From the NCBI GenBank assembly GCA_016717595.1, contig JADKFE010000121.1, positions 1 through 8,468 of the forward strand: 8,468 nucleotides of DNA, in the 5' to 3' direction. Both the position numbers and the translations under genes were made by a program. Of this stretch, positions 1 to 5,455 are shown in pieces. The notes beneath the pieces were generated by a model, which ran no database searches, was not told the origin of the DNA, and was given only the letters and a program-made list of their open reading frames with translations. This DNA is from Deltaproteobacteria bacterium. GTDB lineage: Bacteria; Myxococcota_A; UBA796; CAJQPC01. Within the stretch, counting starts at the first letter, position 1, and each line of letters begins with the position of its first letter.

Positions 1-216
1 GGCCTGCTGGAGATGTCCGAGAAAGGCCAGGATGAGTGGCGCATCGAGGTGCTCGAAGTTGAGATCGGACGGTGGGATCTGCAGCCGGTCGGCCGCGAAC
101 GAGAAGAGCAGTTGGAACGCGTAGGCATAGCTGTCGATGGTGTGCGGACTCACACCCCGATCGACGGGGAGGCGCTGTCGGAGCCAGGTGGAGATATGCG
201 GCGCGATAGGGATCAA
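1..216 (-). CDS. ritC: RitC, third tyrosine recombinase of the trio (N-terminal 72 residues; continues past window edge)
   Basis: An open minus-strand frame runs from base 216 to the window edge. It reads as the SAM-like core-binding N-terminus of a phage-integrase-family recombinase: a first helix with TWLRQRLP, then GVSPHTIDSYAYAFQLLFSF, then LDAPLILAFLGHL, the usual helices that clamp the recombination site. The start is taken as TTG at 216-214, overlapping the ritB stop as TTGA, with GAGGTG upstream as a possible ribosome site; there is no nearby in-frame ATG. The catalytic domain is off the left side, so activity cannot be judged. Because it overlaps ritB it is probably translated by coupling to it. 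The frame lacks an ATG and is easy for gene callers to miss. Confidence 0.75.
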   Translation of the reverse strand, partial: MIPIAPHISTWLRQRLPVDRGVSPHTIDSYAYAFQLLFSFAADRLQIPPSDLNFEHLDAPLILAFLGHLQQA

Positions 217-1135
217 GGGGCACCTCCGAGGTCAAGAGCCTCGCAGGCGTCGGCGATGTCGGTCATCAGCTGAGGCGAGACATGGAGATACCAGTAGGTT
301 GCGCTCACCGATGCGTGGCCGAGCGCCGTCGTGAGCGCGAGCATGTGGCGCCGAATGGCATCTCGACCATCCGGGCACGTCTCGAGAGCACGGACGGCGT
401 AGGTGTGGCGAAGATCATGGATTCGAAAGCCCGTCATCCGCGACTCTATCGGCCCGGCCGACGTGGGTAGACCAGCGGCCCGAAGGAGCTTCCGGAACAT
501 CTTGAGCACGGAGTTGTAGTGCAGCGCCGTCCCATGGATGGAGACGATGAGGGGCTCGGCGGGATCGGCCTGTGAGCGCCATCGTGCACAGTACGCACGA
601 AGGGCGTCGTGTGTCGTGGCATGGAGCGGGACGAGCCGGGATTTCCGGAACTTGGTCTCTCGGATGGCGAGCCCTTGAGGCGTGCAATCGCCGATCTGGA
701 GCCGGAGGGCCTCCCCCACCCGCAGCCCGGTAGTCGCCAGCAGGCCGATCAGGGTCTGGTAAGTGTCGGCGACCGACGAGCCGCGTGGTCCACGCCGGCC
801 AGCGGCTCTCAGGGACATCGCGGATCTCCTCAGGGTGTAGAGATGCGAGGCCGCTGCTGCCAACGGAACGTGTAGATGTCGGCAGGAGGGATCTCGTGCG
901 CGGCGTCCTCGGCACGGAGAAAGCGCGCGAGCAGGCCGAGGTCTCGCATCCAGATGGTCCGCGCATGAGGTGTGGCGGCCTGTCCGGCCCAGACGACCGC
1001 CGTCTCGGCGCGCAGGTGTACGTCACCACGGGCGGCGGCGAAGTCGGCGAAACGGCGGAGCCGGTGCGCGGCGCTGTCCATCTTGAAGCCCGAAGCGCGA
1101 CGGACCGCGAGGTAGTGCTCGACAAGCGCCATCAT
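213..1135 (-). pseudogene. ritB: RitB, second tyrosine recombinase of the trio, frameshifted in the middle
   Basis: The N-terminal part (1135 to about 835) starts at an ATG overlapping the ritA stop as ATGA. It gives about 100 residues of core-binding domain ending PPADIYTFRWQQRPRI. The C-terminal part (about 825-213, another frame) carries the whole catalytic domain: Arg in TTGLRVGEALRL, Lys in ETKFRKSRLVPLH, HDLRH, then GHASVSATYWYL with the His and nucleophile Tyr, and ends ADACEALDLGGAP. The join lies between about 790 and 838. The piece PEEIR appears in the third frame there, so at least two frame changes are needed; one candidate is the C run at 833-835. Every catalytic residue is present, so the damage is either recent or a sequence error. 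Without repair the product stops near residue 101 and RitB would be inactive. Confidence 0.8.
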
Positions 1136-2370
1136 GGTGCCACCGGCAGCGGCCAGGGCTGGGCGACTGTCTGGAGGAGCGCCGGATCGACCTTGGCATA
1201 GATGAGCGTGGTGTCGAGCTGGATATGGCGGAGCAGCGCGCTGACCGAAGGCAGGGACAGGCCTTCGTTGAGCAGCGTACTGGCCAGTGTGTGGCGAAGC
1301 ACATGGGAGCCAACCCGGGGAAGAGCGATGCCCGCCCTGGCCGCAAGCCGAGTGACGATGGCTCCGACCGAGGACGGATGCAAAGCGCGCGTAGGCGCGG
1401 TCGTCGTCAGGAAGACGTGGTCGTCATCGGTCTTGGGCCGGCCGTCCAGGAGATAGGCCAGGATCGCGTCTCCCACGTCCTGAGGCAGGGGTAGAGCTTC
1501 TCGCCGACGACCCTTCCCGCAGACCCAAATGCGACCATCAGGCCAGGCGAGGTCTGTGAGCCGAAGGTTGGCCACATCCGCAGAGCGCAGCCCGAGCCGC
1601 GCAAGAAGGAGCAGCATCGCCCGGTCACGGCGACCCTGAGCTGTACGCGGGTTGCAGGCATCGATGAGCCGTTGAACGTCTGCCGGGTCGAGACGGTGGG
1701 GCAGGCTGGCCCGCTTCCAGTAGGCCATCTTGGGGACAGCGTCGATGAGGGCAGGTGAAACCAGCCCATCCGTGGCCAGATAGCGCAGGAACATCCGCGC
1801 CACAGTCGCCCCCAGCTTGGTGAAGCTTCTCCCCGCCCGCTGAGAGAGGTCGAGGACATATGTACGCAGCGTCGCGGCGGTATAGGTCTTGGGATCGTCG
1901 CCGACCGCTGCCAGAAAGACGAGAAGCAGCGACCGATACACACGCAGCGTGCGCGGCGCCAGCCCACGGTGCTGCTGTATCCACGCCTCGAACCCGGCTA
2001 CCAGCGGCGGAAGTGGCGGAGACGGTGGAGCAACAGTCGTCACCCACCCTTCGGCGCGAAGCCAGACGAGGAACCGATGTGCTGCCGGTGGAAAGCCAGC
2101 GACTCGGCAAGACCCACCCCGCATACGCGGGCCACGCCGAAGGTCTTCGTGTACGGTCGCGAGCGCGGCCTCATCGAGCGTAGCTAGGTCATGTCCGTGC
2201 GCGATGAGCCACCGGCAGAGGTAGCTGGCCACCCTCATGTAGTTGGCCTTGGATATCTGCGAGAAGCCATCCCCTGCGAGGCAGGCCGCGAAGACCTCGA
2301 GGCAGGGGCCAGATGGACTGGGCTCTGGACGTTTGATGGTATCAGGAGCGTCGTTGAAGGTGTCGATCAT
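1132..2370 (-). CDS. ritA: RitA, first tyrosine recombinase of the trio, intact
   Basis: A site-specific recombinase that cuts and rejoins DNA through a phosphotyrosine link. The frame is open from 2442, which would give 436 residues. I prefer ATG at 2370 (412 residues, starting MIDTFNDAPD) because GGAG lies six bases upstream of it, while the 2442 start has no clear ribosome site. Using the 436-residue numbering, residues 145-235 form the core-binding domain (LAPRTLRVYRSLLLVFL) and 250-420 the catalytic domain. All catalytic residues are visible: Arg286 in ARLGLRSADV, Lys310 in CGKGRRRE, His380 and Arg383 in HVLRH, His406 in LLRHIQLDTT, and Tyr415 in LIYAKVD. The stop overlaps the ritB start. 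This is the only complete recombinase of the three in the window. Confidence 0.88.
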   Translation of the reverse strand: MIDTFNDAPDTIKRPEPSPSGPCLEVFAACLAGDGFSQISKANYMRVASYLCRWLIAHGHDLATLDEAALATVHEDLRRGPRMRGGSCRVAGFPPAAHRFLVWLRAEGWVTTVAPPSPPLPPLVAGFEAWIQQHRGLAPRTLRVYRSLLLVFLAAVGDDPKTYTAATLRTYVLDLSQRAGRSFTKLGATVARMFLRYLATDGLVSPALIDAVPKMAYWKRASLPHRLDPADVQRLIDACNPRTAQGRRDRAMLLLLARLGLRSADVANLRLTDLAWPDGRIWVCGKGRRREALPLPQDVGDAILAYLLDGRPKTDDDHVFLTTTAPTRALHPSSVGAIVTRLAARAGIALPRVGSHVLRHTLASTLLNEGLSLPSVSALLRHIQLDTTLIYAKVDPALLQTVAQPWPLPVAP

Positions 2371-2376
2371 GGGGTA

Positions 2377-2380
2377 CTCC
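2377..2380 (-). promoter_or_regulatory. Ribosome binding site deciding the ritA start
   Basis: On the minus strand GGAG is followed by a six-base spacer and then ATG at 2370. The longer in-frame ATG at 2442 has no comparable purine run, so this site favours the shorter RitA. Confidence 0.5.
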
Positions 2381-2419
2381 AGCACGCCCGCCGATGATCG
2401 GCAGCCGTCGCCAGAGACT

Positions 2420-2508
2420 GTTATGACGTGCCACTCAGGCATGGCCCCATCGAGAGCTGTATTTCAAAGCACGGTTTTCGCTGCGTGCCGAAGCGCGCTC
2501 CGCATAAC
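2420..2508. repeat. Scattered GTTATG repeats in the RIT terminal region
   Basis: The hexamer that forms the arms of the terminal palindrome recurs between ritA and the element end: GTTATGA on the plus strand at 2420-2426 and GTTATGC on the minus strand at 2508-2502. Such repeats could be accessory (arm-type) recombinase binding sites. Only two extra copies are visible, so chance is not excluded. Confidence 0.3.
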
Positions 2509-2527
2509 GGTGGACTGCGCATAGTTT

Positions 2528-2553
2528 TTGTTATGTGCAGCTGGACATAACAA
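2528..2553. repeat. Palindromic recombination-type site at the RIT end: TTGTTATGT-N8-ACATAACAA
   Basis: Two perfect 9-base inverted arms flank an 8-base centre (GCAGCTGG) that itself holds the palindrome CAGCTG. Arms of this size around a 6 to 8 base spacer are the usual architecture of a tyrosine recombinase core site. It sits where the RIT element stops and the IS66 transposase frame begins. If it is the crossover site, the outer arm (2545-2553) may partly belong to the target sequence. The pairing is directly visible; the role is inferred. Confidence 0.55.
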
Positions 2554-3102
2554 GAACTTGTCAACGACGACTCGCGCGACGAGGCCGTTCCCGGCGATGG
2601 AGCGCGAGAGCGCGAAGGTCGCGGGCTCCGGCGCCGTCTCGACGTTGTTGCACTGACCGCAGGCGCAGCTCGGGCGACGAATCCAGATCGCCACGAAGTG
2701 CCCCCGCCGCCGCTCCAGGCGCGTCGCGATGGAGGCGCTGATCCGCGCAGATCGCCGCCGCCGCAGCGGGTGCAGCAGCTCGTCGGGGCGGGGACCAGGG
2801 CTGCTCGTCGGGCTCGCGGTCTGGGCGACGACGACCGTGCGGGGTGGCGCCTTGCGCGGGGGCGTGGCGGCAGCCTCGGGCTCGGGAGGCGGCGCGTCGG
2901 GCTCGGGCTCGGCGAACAGACCGGTCTGCTTGTCGTCGTGGTGGAGACGCTCCGAGCTGACCCCGAAGGACTGGCGCTTGAGCCGAGCGAGCTCTTGTGC
3001 CAGCTCCTCGACCTTCGACTGAAGGACCGCGAGCTGGGCCTCGTGCGTCACCTTGAGGGCGCGGAGGGCTGTGTTGTCGGCGAGCAGCTCGTCGTAGGTC
3101 AT
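2554..3102 (-). pseudogene. tnpC: IS66-a transposase TnpC, N-terminal part, truncated
   Basis: DDE transposase of the IS66 family, normally around 500 residues; only the first 180 or so remain before the frame runs into RIT sequence (the open frame itself continues to 2464 with unrelated residues). Residues 10-55 form the leucine-zipper-like coiled coil (LAVLQSKVEELAQELARLKR) and end with QSFGVSSERL, a typical IS66 signature. A proline/alanine-rich linker follows, then TRLERRRGHFVAIWIRRPSC with Cys residues, then SIAGNGLVARVVVDKF, which normally leads into the catalytic core. The DDE domain is missing. Around 2755-2775 the expected zinc-ribbon-like CTRCGGGDL is present but one frame off, so a pair of compensating indels may be present. 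ATG at 3102 is 37 bases after tnpB. Confidence 0.82.
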
Positions 3103-3139
3103 GCAGACAGCATAACCTGCGTCGAATCGTCTGTGTAGG

Positions 3140-3484
3140 CTACCTCTGCGGATTCCACAAGGGAATTCTTCGGGCGCGGGTGAGGTCGATGCCGTCCAAG
3201 AGCGCGGCGAGCTCGGCGTGGGTCATCGTCATGCGGTCGCCGCGCGCGGGCGGCACGACGAAACGACCTCGCTCGAGGCGCTTGTACACGACGATGAAGC
3301 CGCCATTGTCCCACAGGAGCGCCTTCATGCCAGTGCGGTCGCGGTTGAAGAACACGAACAGATGGCCGCCCATGGGGTCGTCGCCGAAGCGGCGCTGGAC
3401 CTCGGCGCACAGGCCGTCGATGGACTTGAGCAGGCTCACGGGCTCAAGGGCGACGTGAACTTGAAGACCGTGGGGAATCAGCAC
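3140..3484 (-). CDS. tnpB: IS66 accessory protein TnpB (IS66 Orf2)
   Basis: A small accessory protein of IS66 elements whose biochemical role is poorly known but which IS66 transposition generally needs. I place the start at GTG 3484-3482, overlapping the tnpA stop (GTGCTGA), which gives 114 residues, the family's normal size. Diagnostic stretches are LEPVSLLKSIDGLCAEVQ, then the near-invariant GGHLFVFFNRDRTGMKALLW, then GGFIVVYKRLERGRFVVP. It ends in a short tail LTRARRIPLWNPQR. A longer open frame reaches back to 3715, but that part is arginine-rich shadow sequence over tnpA. The overlap suggests translational coupling to tnpA. The gene looks intact. Confidence 0.9.
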   Translation of the reverse strand: MLIPHGLQVHVALEPVSLLKSIDGLCAEVQRRFGDDPMGGHLFVFFNRDRTGMKALLWDNGGFIVVYKRLERGRFVVPPARGDRMTMTHAELAALLDGIDLTRARRIPLWNPQR

Positions 3485-3762
3485 AGCGCCTCCATGAGAC
3501 GGCGCAGCTCGGCGGCGTCGAAGCCTGGCGGGACGTACACGCGGTGGCCGGTGTGGGCCAGCTCGACGACGAGGGCGGGCTTGGGCGGCGGATTCACGAG
3601 CTCGACGCGGGCGAAGGTGAGCTTGGTCTCTCTGGCCTGCCAGCGGTGGAGGTTCGTGAGCGACACGCCGTGCTGCTTGGCGAACTGGAACATGGTGAGG
3701 CCGGACGCGCGCCATTGGGCGACGAGGGCCTGCTGCTCGGGGAGGGTGAGGTGGTTGGGCAT
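3478..3762 (-). CDS. tnpA: IS66 accessory protein TnpA (helix-turn-helix)
   Basis: First gene of the IS66-a operon, 94 residues. It has a helix-turn-helix of the transposase type near the N-terminus: LPEQQALVAQWRASGLTMFQ, then FAKQHGVSLTNLHRWQAR. A short C-terminal part follows with VELAHTGHRVYVPPGFDAAE and LRRLMEAL, as in the small OrfA-like proteins encoded before tnpB. It probably binds the element ends or helps assemble the transposition complex; this is inferred from the family. ATG at 3762 lies 58 bases inside the element terminus, with no clear Shine-Dalgarno. The stop overlaps the GTG of tnpB. No damage is seen. Confidence 0.85.
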   Translation of the reverse strand: MPNHLTLPEQQALVAQWRASGLTMFQFAKQHGVSLTNLHRWQARETKLTFARVELVNPPPKPALVVELAHTGHRVYVPPGFDAAELRRLMEALC

Positions 3763-3773
3763 GTGGGGACGAG

Positions 3774-3820
3774 TGACACGGCGGCGCGGCGGCGGGAAGA
3801 GGGGTTCGCCGGGGGGTTAC
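3774..3820. repeat. IS66-a terminus (left inverted repeat and flanking subterminal sequence)
   Basis: A 47-base block starts TGACACGGCG and ends with a G run and TTAC. It is closely matched by the block at 4354-4400 in the same plus-strand orientation. That is what two related IS elements of opposite orientation should show at their right-hand physical ends. The transposase frame of IS66-b resumes at the very next base, which fixes the border at 3820. Confidence 0.7.
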
Positions 3821-4336
3821 TCGACGCGCAGGTCGAGTCGCCCGTCTTGGCCGCCGAGGCGATGGCGCTGATCGGCGTGCTCTTCGAGATCGAGCGCGAG
3901 ATCAAAGACGCCGACCTGGAGACCCGCCGAAGACGACGTGACACGGACACCCGCGCCGCCCTCGTGAAGATTCACGACTGGCTGACCCGACACGTTCACG
4001 GCGCCCGGCCCCGCTCCGCCATCGGCAAGGCCATTCAGTACACCCCTCAACCAATGGGCCGCCCTGACCGTCTGCGCCGACCACCCCGAGATCCCCATCC
4101 ACAACAACACCTCCGAGCTGCGACTGAGACAGGCCGTCACGGGCCGAAAAAACTACCTCTTCGCCGGCTCCGAGGGCGGCGCGGCCTCGGCGGCGATCCT
4201 GTACTCCCTCGTCGCCAGCTGCAGGCTGCACGGCCTTGACCCGTGGGCGTACCTCTACGACGTGCTCGGCCGGATCAACGATCACCCGGTCCATCGAGTG
4301 ATTGAGCTGTCTCCGGCTTACGTCGCCCAGGCGTGA
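3821..4336 (+). pseudogene. tnpC: IS66-b transposase TnpC, C-terminal part, truncated and frameshifted
   Basis: C-terminal third of an IS66 DDE transposase. The first frame reads AAEAMALIGVLFEIEREIKD, then KIHDWLTRHV, then SAIGKAIQYT. At the C run 4043-4046 one extra base shifts the frame, and the next frame continues LNQWAALTVCADHPEIPIHN, then NNTSELRLRQAVTGRKNYLF, AGSEGG, AAILYSLVASCRLHGLDPWA, and stops at 4336. The Glu of NNTSELRLR (codon 4115-4117) is the third catalytic residue of the DDE triad. The N-terminal two thirds are absent because IS66-a ends directly at 3820. Orientation is opposite to IS66-a. The gene cannot make an active transposase. Confidence 0.85.
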
Positions 4337-4353
4337 TGAGGGCGTCGGGGCGC

Positions 4354-4400
4354 TGACACGGCGAGGCGTGTGCGGAAGAGGGTTGGCCGGGGGGGGGTAC
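4354..4400. repeat. IS66-b right terminus
   Basis: A 47-base block that resembles 3774-3820: shared TGACACGGCG start, GGAAGAGGG centre, GGCC/CGCC then a G run, and a TAC end. Read from outside on the minus strand it starts GTACCCCCCCCCGGCCAACC, comparable to GTAACCCCCCGGCGAACCCC of IS66-a. It lies 17 bases after the tnpC stop. Confidence 0.7.
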
Positions 4401-4792
4401 TTCGTCACAGGCCTCCGAGCCCGCGACACGCTGACCCCGGCCCGCTCCAAGATCCGCGCGATGCTGCGCTGGCTCGGCAGCTCCGCGGCCTTGAGCTGGC
4501 GCGGGAGCACCGCGTGGAGCTTCTTCGGACCCCAGCGCGCGTGCGACCGGCGCAGCTCCAGGATCCGCAGAACCGCCTCTCCTGACGCGCTCAAGGGCGA
4601 GCTGTGAGGACGCCGGGTGCGCTCCCGAAGGCCCTCGATCCCACCCTCCTTGAAGCGCTGAAGCCACTTGTAGCCCGTTTTGCGGCTGATCTCATACTTC
4701 CGGCACAGCTCCGACAGGTTCACGTCGGGCTCCAGCGCGCGAAGGATGAAATCTTCTCTCAGCTTGCTCATCTCAGCCTCCTTCCACGGCAT
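4401..4792 (-). pseudogene. IS481-family transposase, N-terminal 130 residues, cut by IS66-b
   Basis: Starts MPWKEAEMSKLREDFILRAL and continues LSELCRKYEISRKTGYKWLQ, RFKEGGIEGLRERTRRPHSS, then HARWGPKKLHAVLPRQ and QRSIARILERAGVSV. This is the helix-turn-helix N-terminus of IS481-type transposases; the opening MPWKE is characteristic. AGGAG lies five bases before the ATG at 4792. After residue 130 the frame runs into the IS66-b terminus at 4400 and loses similarity, although it stays open to 3902. The whole DDE (rve-type) domain is missing. The upstream 25-base tandem repeat probably marks the element end. Confidence 0.85.
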
Positions 4793-4839
4793 CTCCTCTC
4801 CTCAGTGGGTTGCTGAGAAGACCTGCTCCCGAAGGACCG

Positions 4840-4889
4840 AAGTGTCACCTATGTCCTGGCGTGAAAGTGTCACCTATGTCTTGGCGTCA
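4840..4889. repeat. 25-base tandem repeat, two copies (4840-4864 and 4865-4889)
   Basis: Each copy has the core AAGTGTCACCTATGTC followed by C/T, TGGCGT, G/C and A; they abut exactly and differ at only two positions. Read on the minus strand each starts TGACGCC or TCACGCC and contains GACATAGGTGACACTT. Their position at the edge of the IS481-type fragment suggests doubled transposase binding sites in the element terminus. Confidence 0.7.
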
Positions 4890-5229
4890 GACCGACCGTG
4901 AGCGCCTGTTCAGCGTCCCGCGACGCCAAGAACGACGTACCGATGTCCCCCAAGATGCGGTCCGTGCCGATCTCATCCAGATGGTTCAATGCACAGCCAA
5001 GGCGGGGTGTCATTGAAGAACGCACCCTCCACGCCTGCGCCCATGAGCAGCTCCAAGTCGATCATCTTAAGCCACTGGTCGATGCGCCAGATCGACAGGC
5101 GCCCAGACAGGATGTTGAGGATCATCGCCACCACACACTCAGCTTGAAGCCGAGCCTGTCGATCAGGCCGCGTACGACGGGACCATGGCCGACGGGGAGA
5201 ACACGGTGCTGAAGGGCGTTGAGGTCCAT
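4890..5229 (-). pseudogene. IS1634-like (DUF4277-type) transposase, N-terminal fragment with internal deletion and frameshifts
   Basis: Three frames must be joined. ATG at 5229 gives MDLNALQHRVLPVGHGPVVR and GLIDRLG. Near 5143 the reading moves to a second frame: ECVVAMILNILSGRLSIWRI, DQWLKMIDLELLMGAGVEG, FFNDT. Near 5005 a third frame continues LGCALNHLDEIGTDRILGDI, GTSFLASRDAEQAL. This order matches the N-terminal DUF4277 region of IS1634-type (IS4-like) transposases. About 20 residues normally found between the RLG and the CVVAM motifs seem to be missing. The sequence ends at 4890 where IS481-like sequence starts. The gene was probably dead before or soon after that insertion. The family call rests on motif recognition alone. 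Confidence 0.65.
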
Positions 5230-5455
5230 CGCGCCTGATCACCCGTTCGCGAGCGCTTGGCTCCTTGGCAGATGTGAGTAGTTGGTAAAGTGTTGTGGAT
5301 GGCAAATCGCAGATGGCGGGGTTGGGAGGCCGGGATCGGGTGATACGGGTTCACCCATAGCGGACTGCTTGTCGAGTGGGTCAGGTGTGCTAGAACATTC
5401 CTTCCCAACTCGATCTATTGGAGCCCGCTAGTCTTTTCTCGTGAATGTGGCGGGG
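5230..5455. other. Spacer between the IS1634-like fragment and gene X; probable IS1634 leader and end
   Basis: No credible gene. The IS1634-like leader and terminus should lie within it, perhaps near GCAAATCGCAGATGGCGGGG (5301-5320), but no partner end is present, so the border cannot be set. Nothing like a strong terminator is seen after gene X. Confidence 0.35.

Larger units (their letters stand above)
1..2553 (-). mobile_element. RIT element (recombinase-in-trio), right part; left end outside the window
   Basis: Three tyrosine recombinase genes lie head to tail on the minus strand and overlap by four bases at each join (ATGA between ritA and ritB, TTGA between ritB and ritC). This is the hallmark layout of RIT elements, which carry three different site-specific recombinases and little else. 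The right boundary is placed at the outer edge of a palindrome at 2528-2553, because immediately beyond it the minus strand continues as an IS66 transposase gene that is cut off here. The exact boundary is uncertain by some ten bases. The left end and most of ritC are beyond base 1. The trio is known as a family arrangement; insertion into IS66 is inferred from the truncated reading frame. Confidence 0.8.
2554..3820 (-). mobile_element. IS66-family element 'IS66-a', 5' part, interrupted by the RIT element
   Basis: The order tnpA-tnpB-tnpC on the minus strand is the canonical IS66 operon. Its left end is at 3820, where the minus strand begins GTAACCCCCCGGCGAACCCC, an IS66-style terminus that matches the end of the neighbouring element at 4400. 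The tnpC frame is lost at about 2554. The rest of tnpC and the right terminus are expected beyond the RIT element, outside the window. The element lies inside another IS66 tnpC gene whose sequence resumes at 3821; the candidate 8-base target duplication is TCGACGCG at 3821-3828, not testable here. Confidence 0.8.
3821..4400 (+). mobile_element. IS66-family element 'IS66-b', 3' end
   Basis: Holds the tail of tnpC and the right terminus of a plus-oriented IS66 element. Its left part is replaced by IS66-a at 3820. Its right edge is at 4400, after which an IS481-type transposase frame resumes on the minus strand. The candidate 8-base target duplication is TTCGTCAC at 4401-4408; the partner copy would be outside the window. 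Confidence 0.75.
4401..4889 (-). mobile_element. IS481-type element, 5' part
   Basis: Consists of the start of the transposase gene, about 47 bases of leader, and a two-copy 25-base repeat that ends at 4889. Immediately beyond, an IS1634-like frame resumes on the same strand. The right half, with the catalytic domain and other terminus, should lie outside the window. The outer border at 4889 is inferred from where the repeat ends and is uncertain by several bases. Confidence 0.65.

Noticed and set aside
415..1125. 236-codon minus-strand frame overlapping ritB
   Set aside because: Arg/Ser/Pro-rich shadow; only the short stretch PEEIR near 825 seems to belong to the true ritB reading.
3485..3715. 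Long N-terminal extension of TnpB (open frame to 3715)
   Set aside because: Arginine/proline-rich shadow over tnpA; the GTG at 3484 gives the normal 114-residue TnpB.
3218..3820. Long plus-strand open frames opposite tnpA and tnpB
   Set aside because: Antisense shadows of well-recognised IS66 genes; only the part after 3820 is real IS66-b sequence.
4337..4353. Possible extra gene between IS66-b tnpC and its terminus
   Set aside because: Only 17 bases; ordinary IS66 subterminal spacer.
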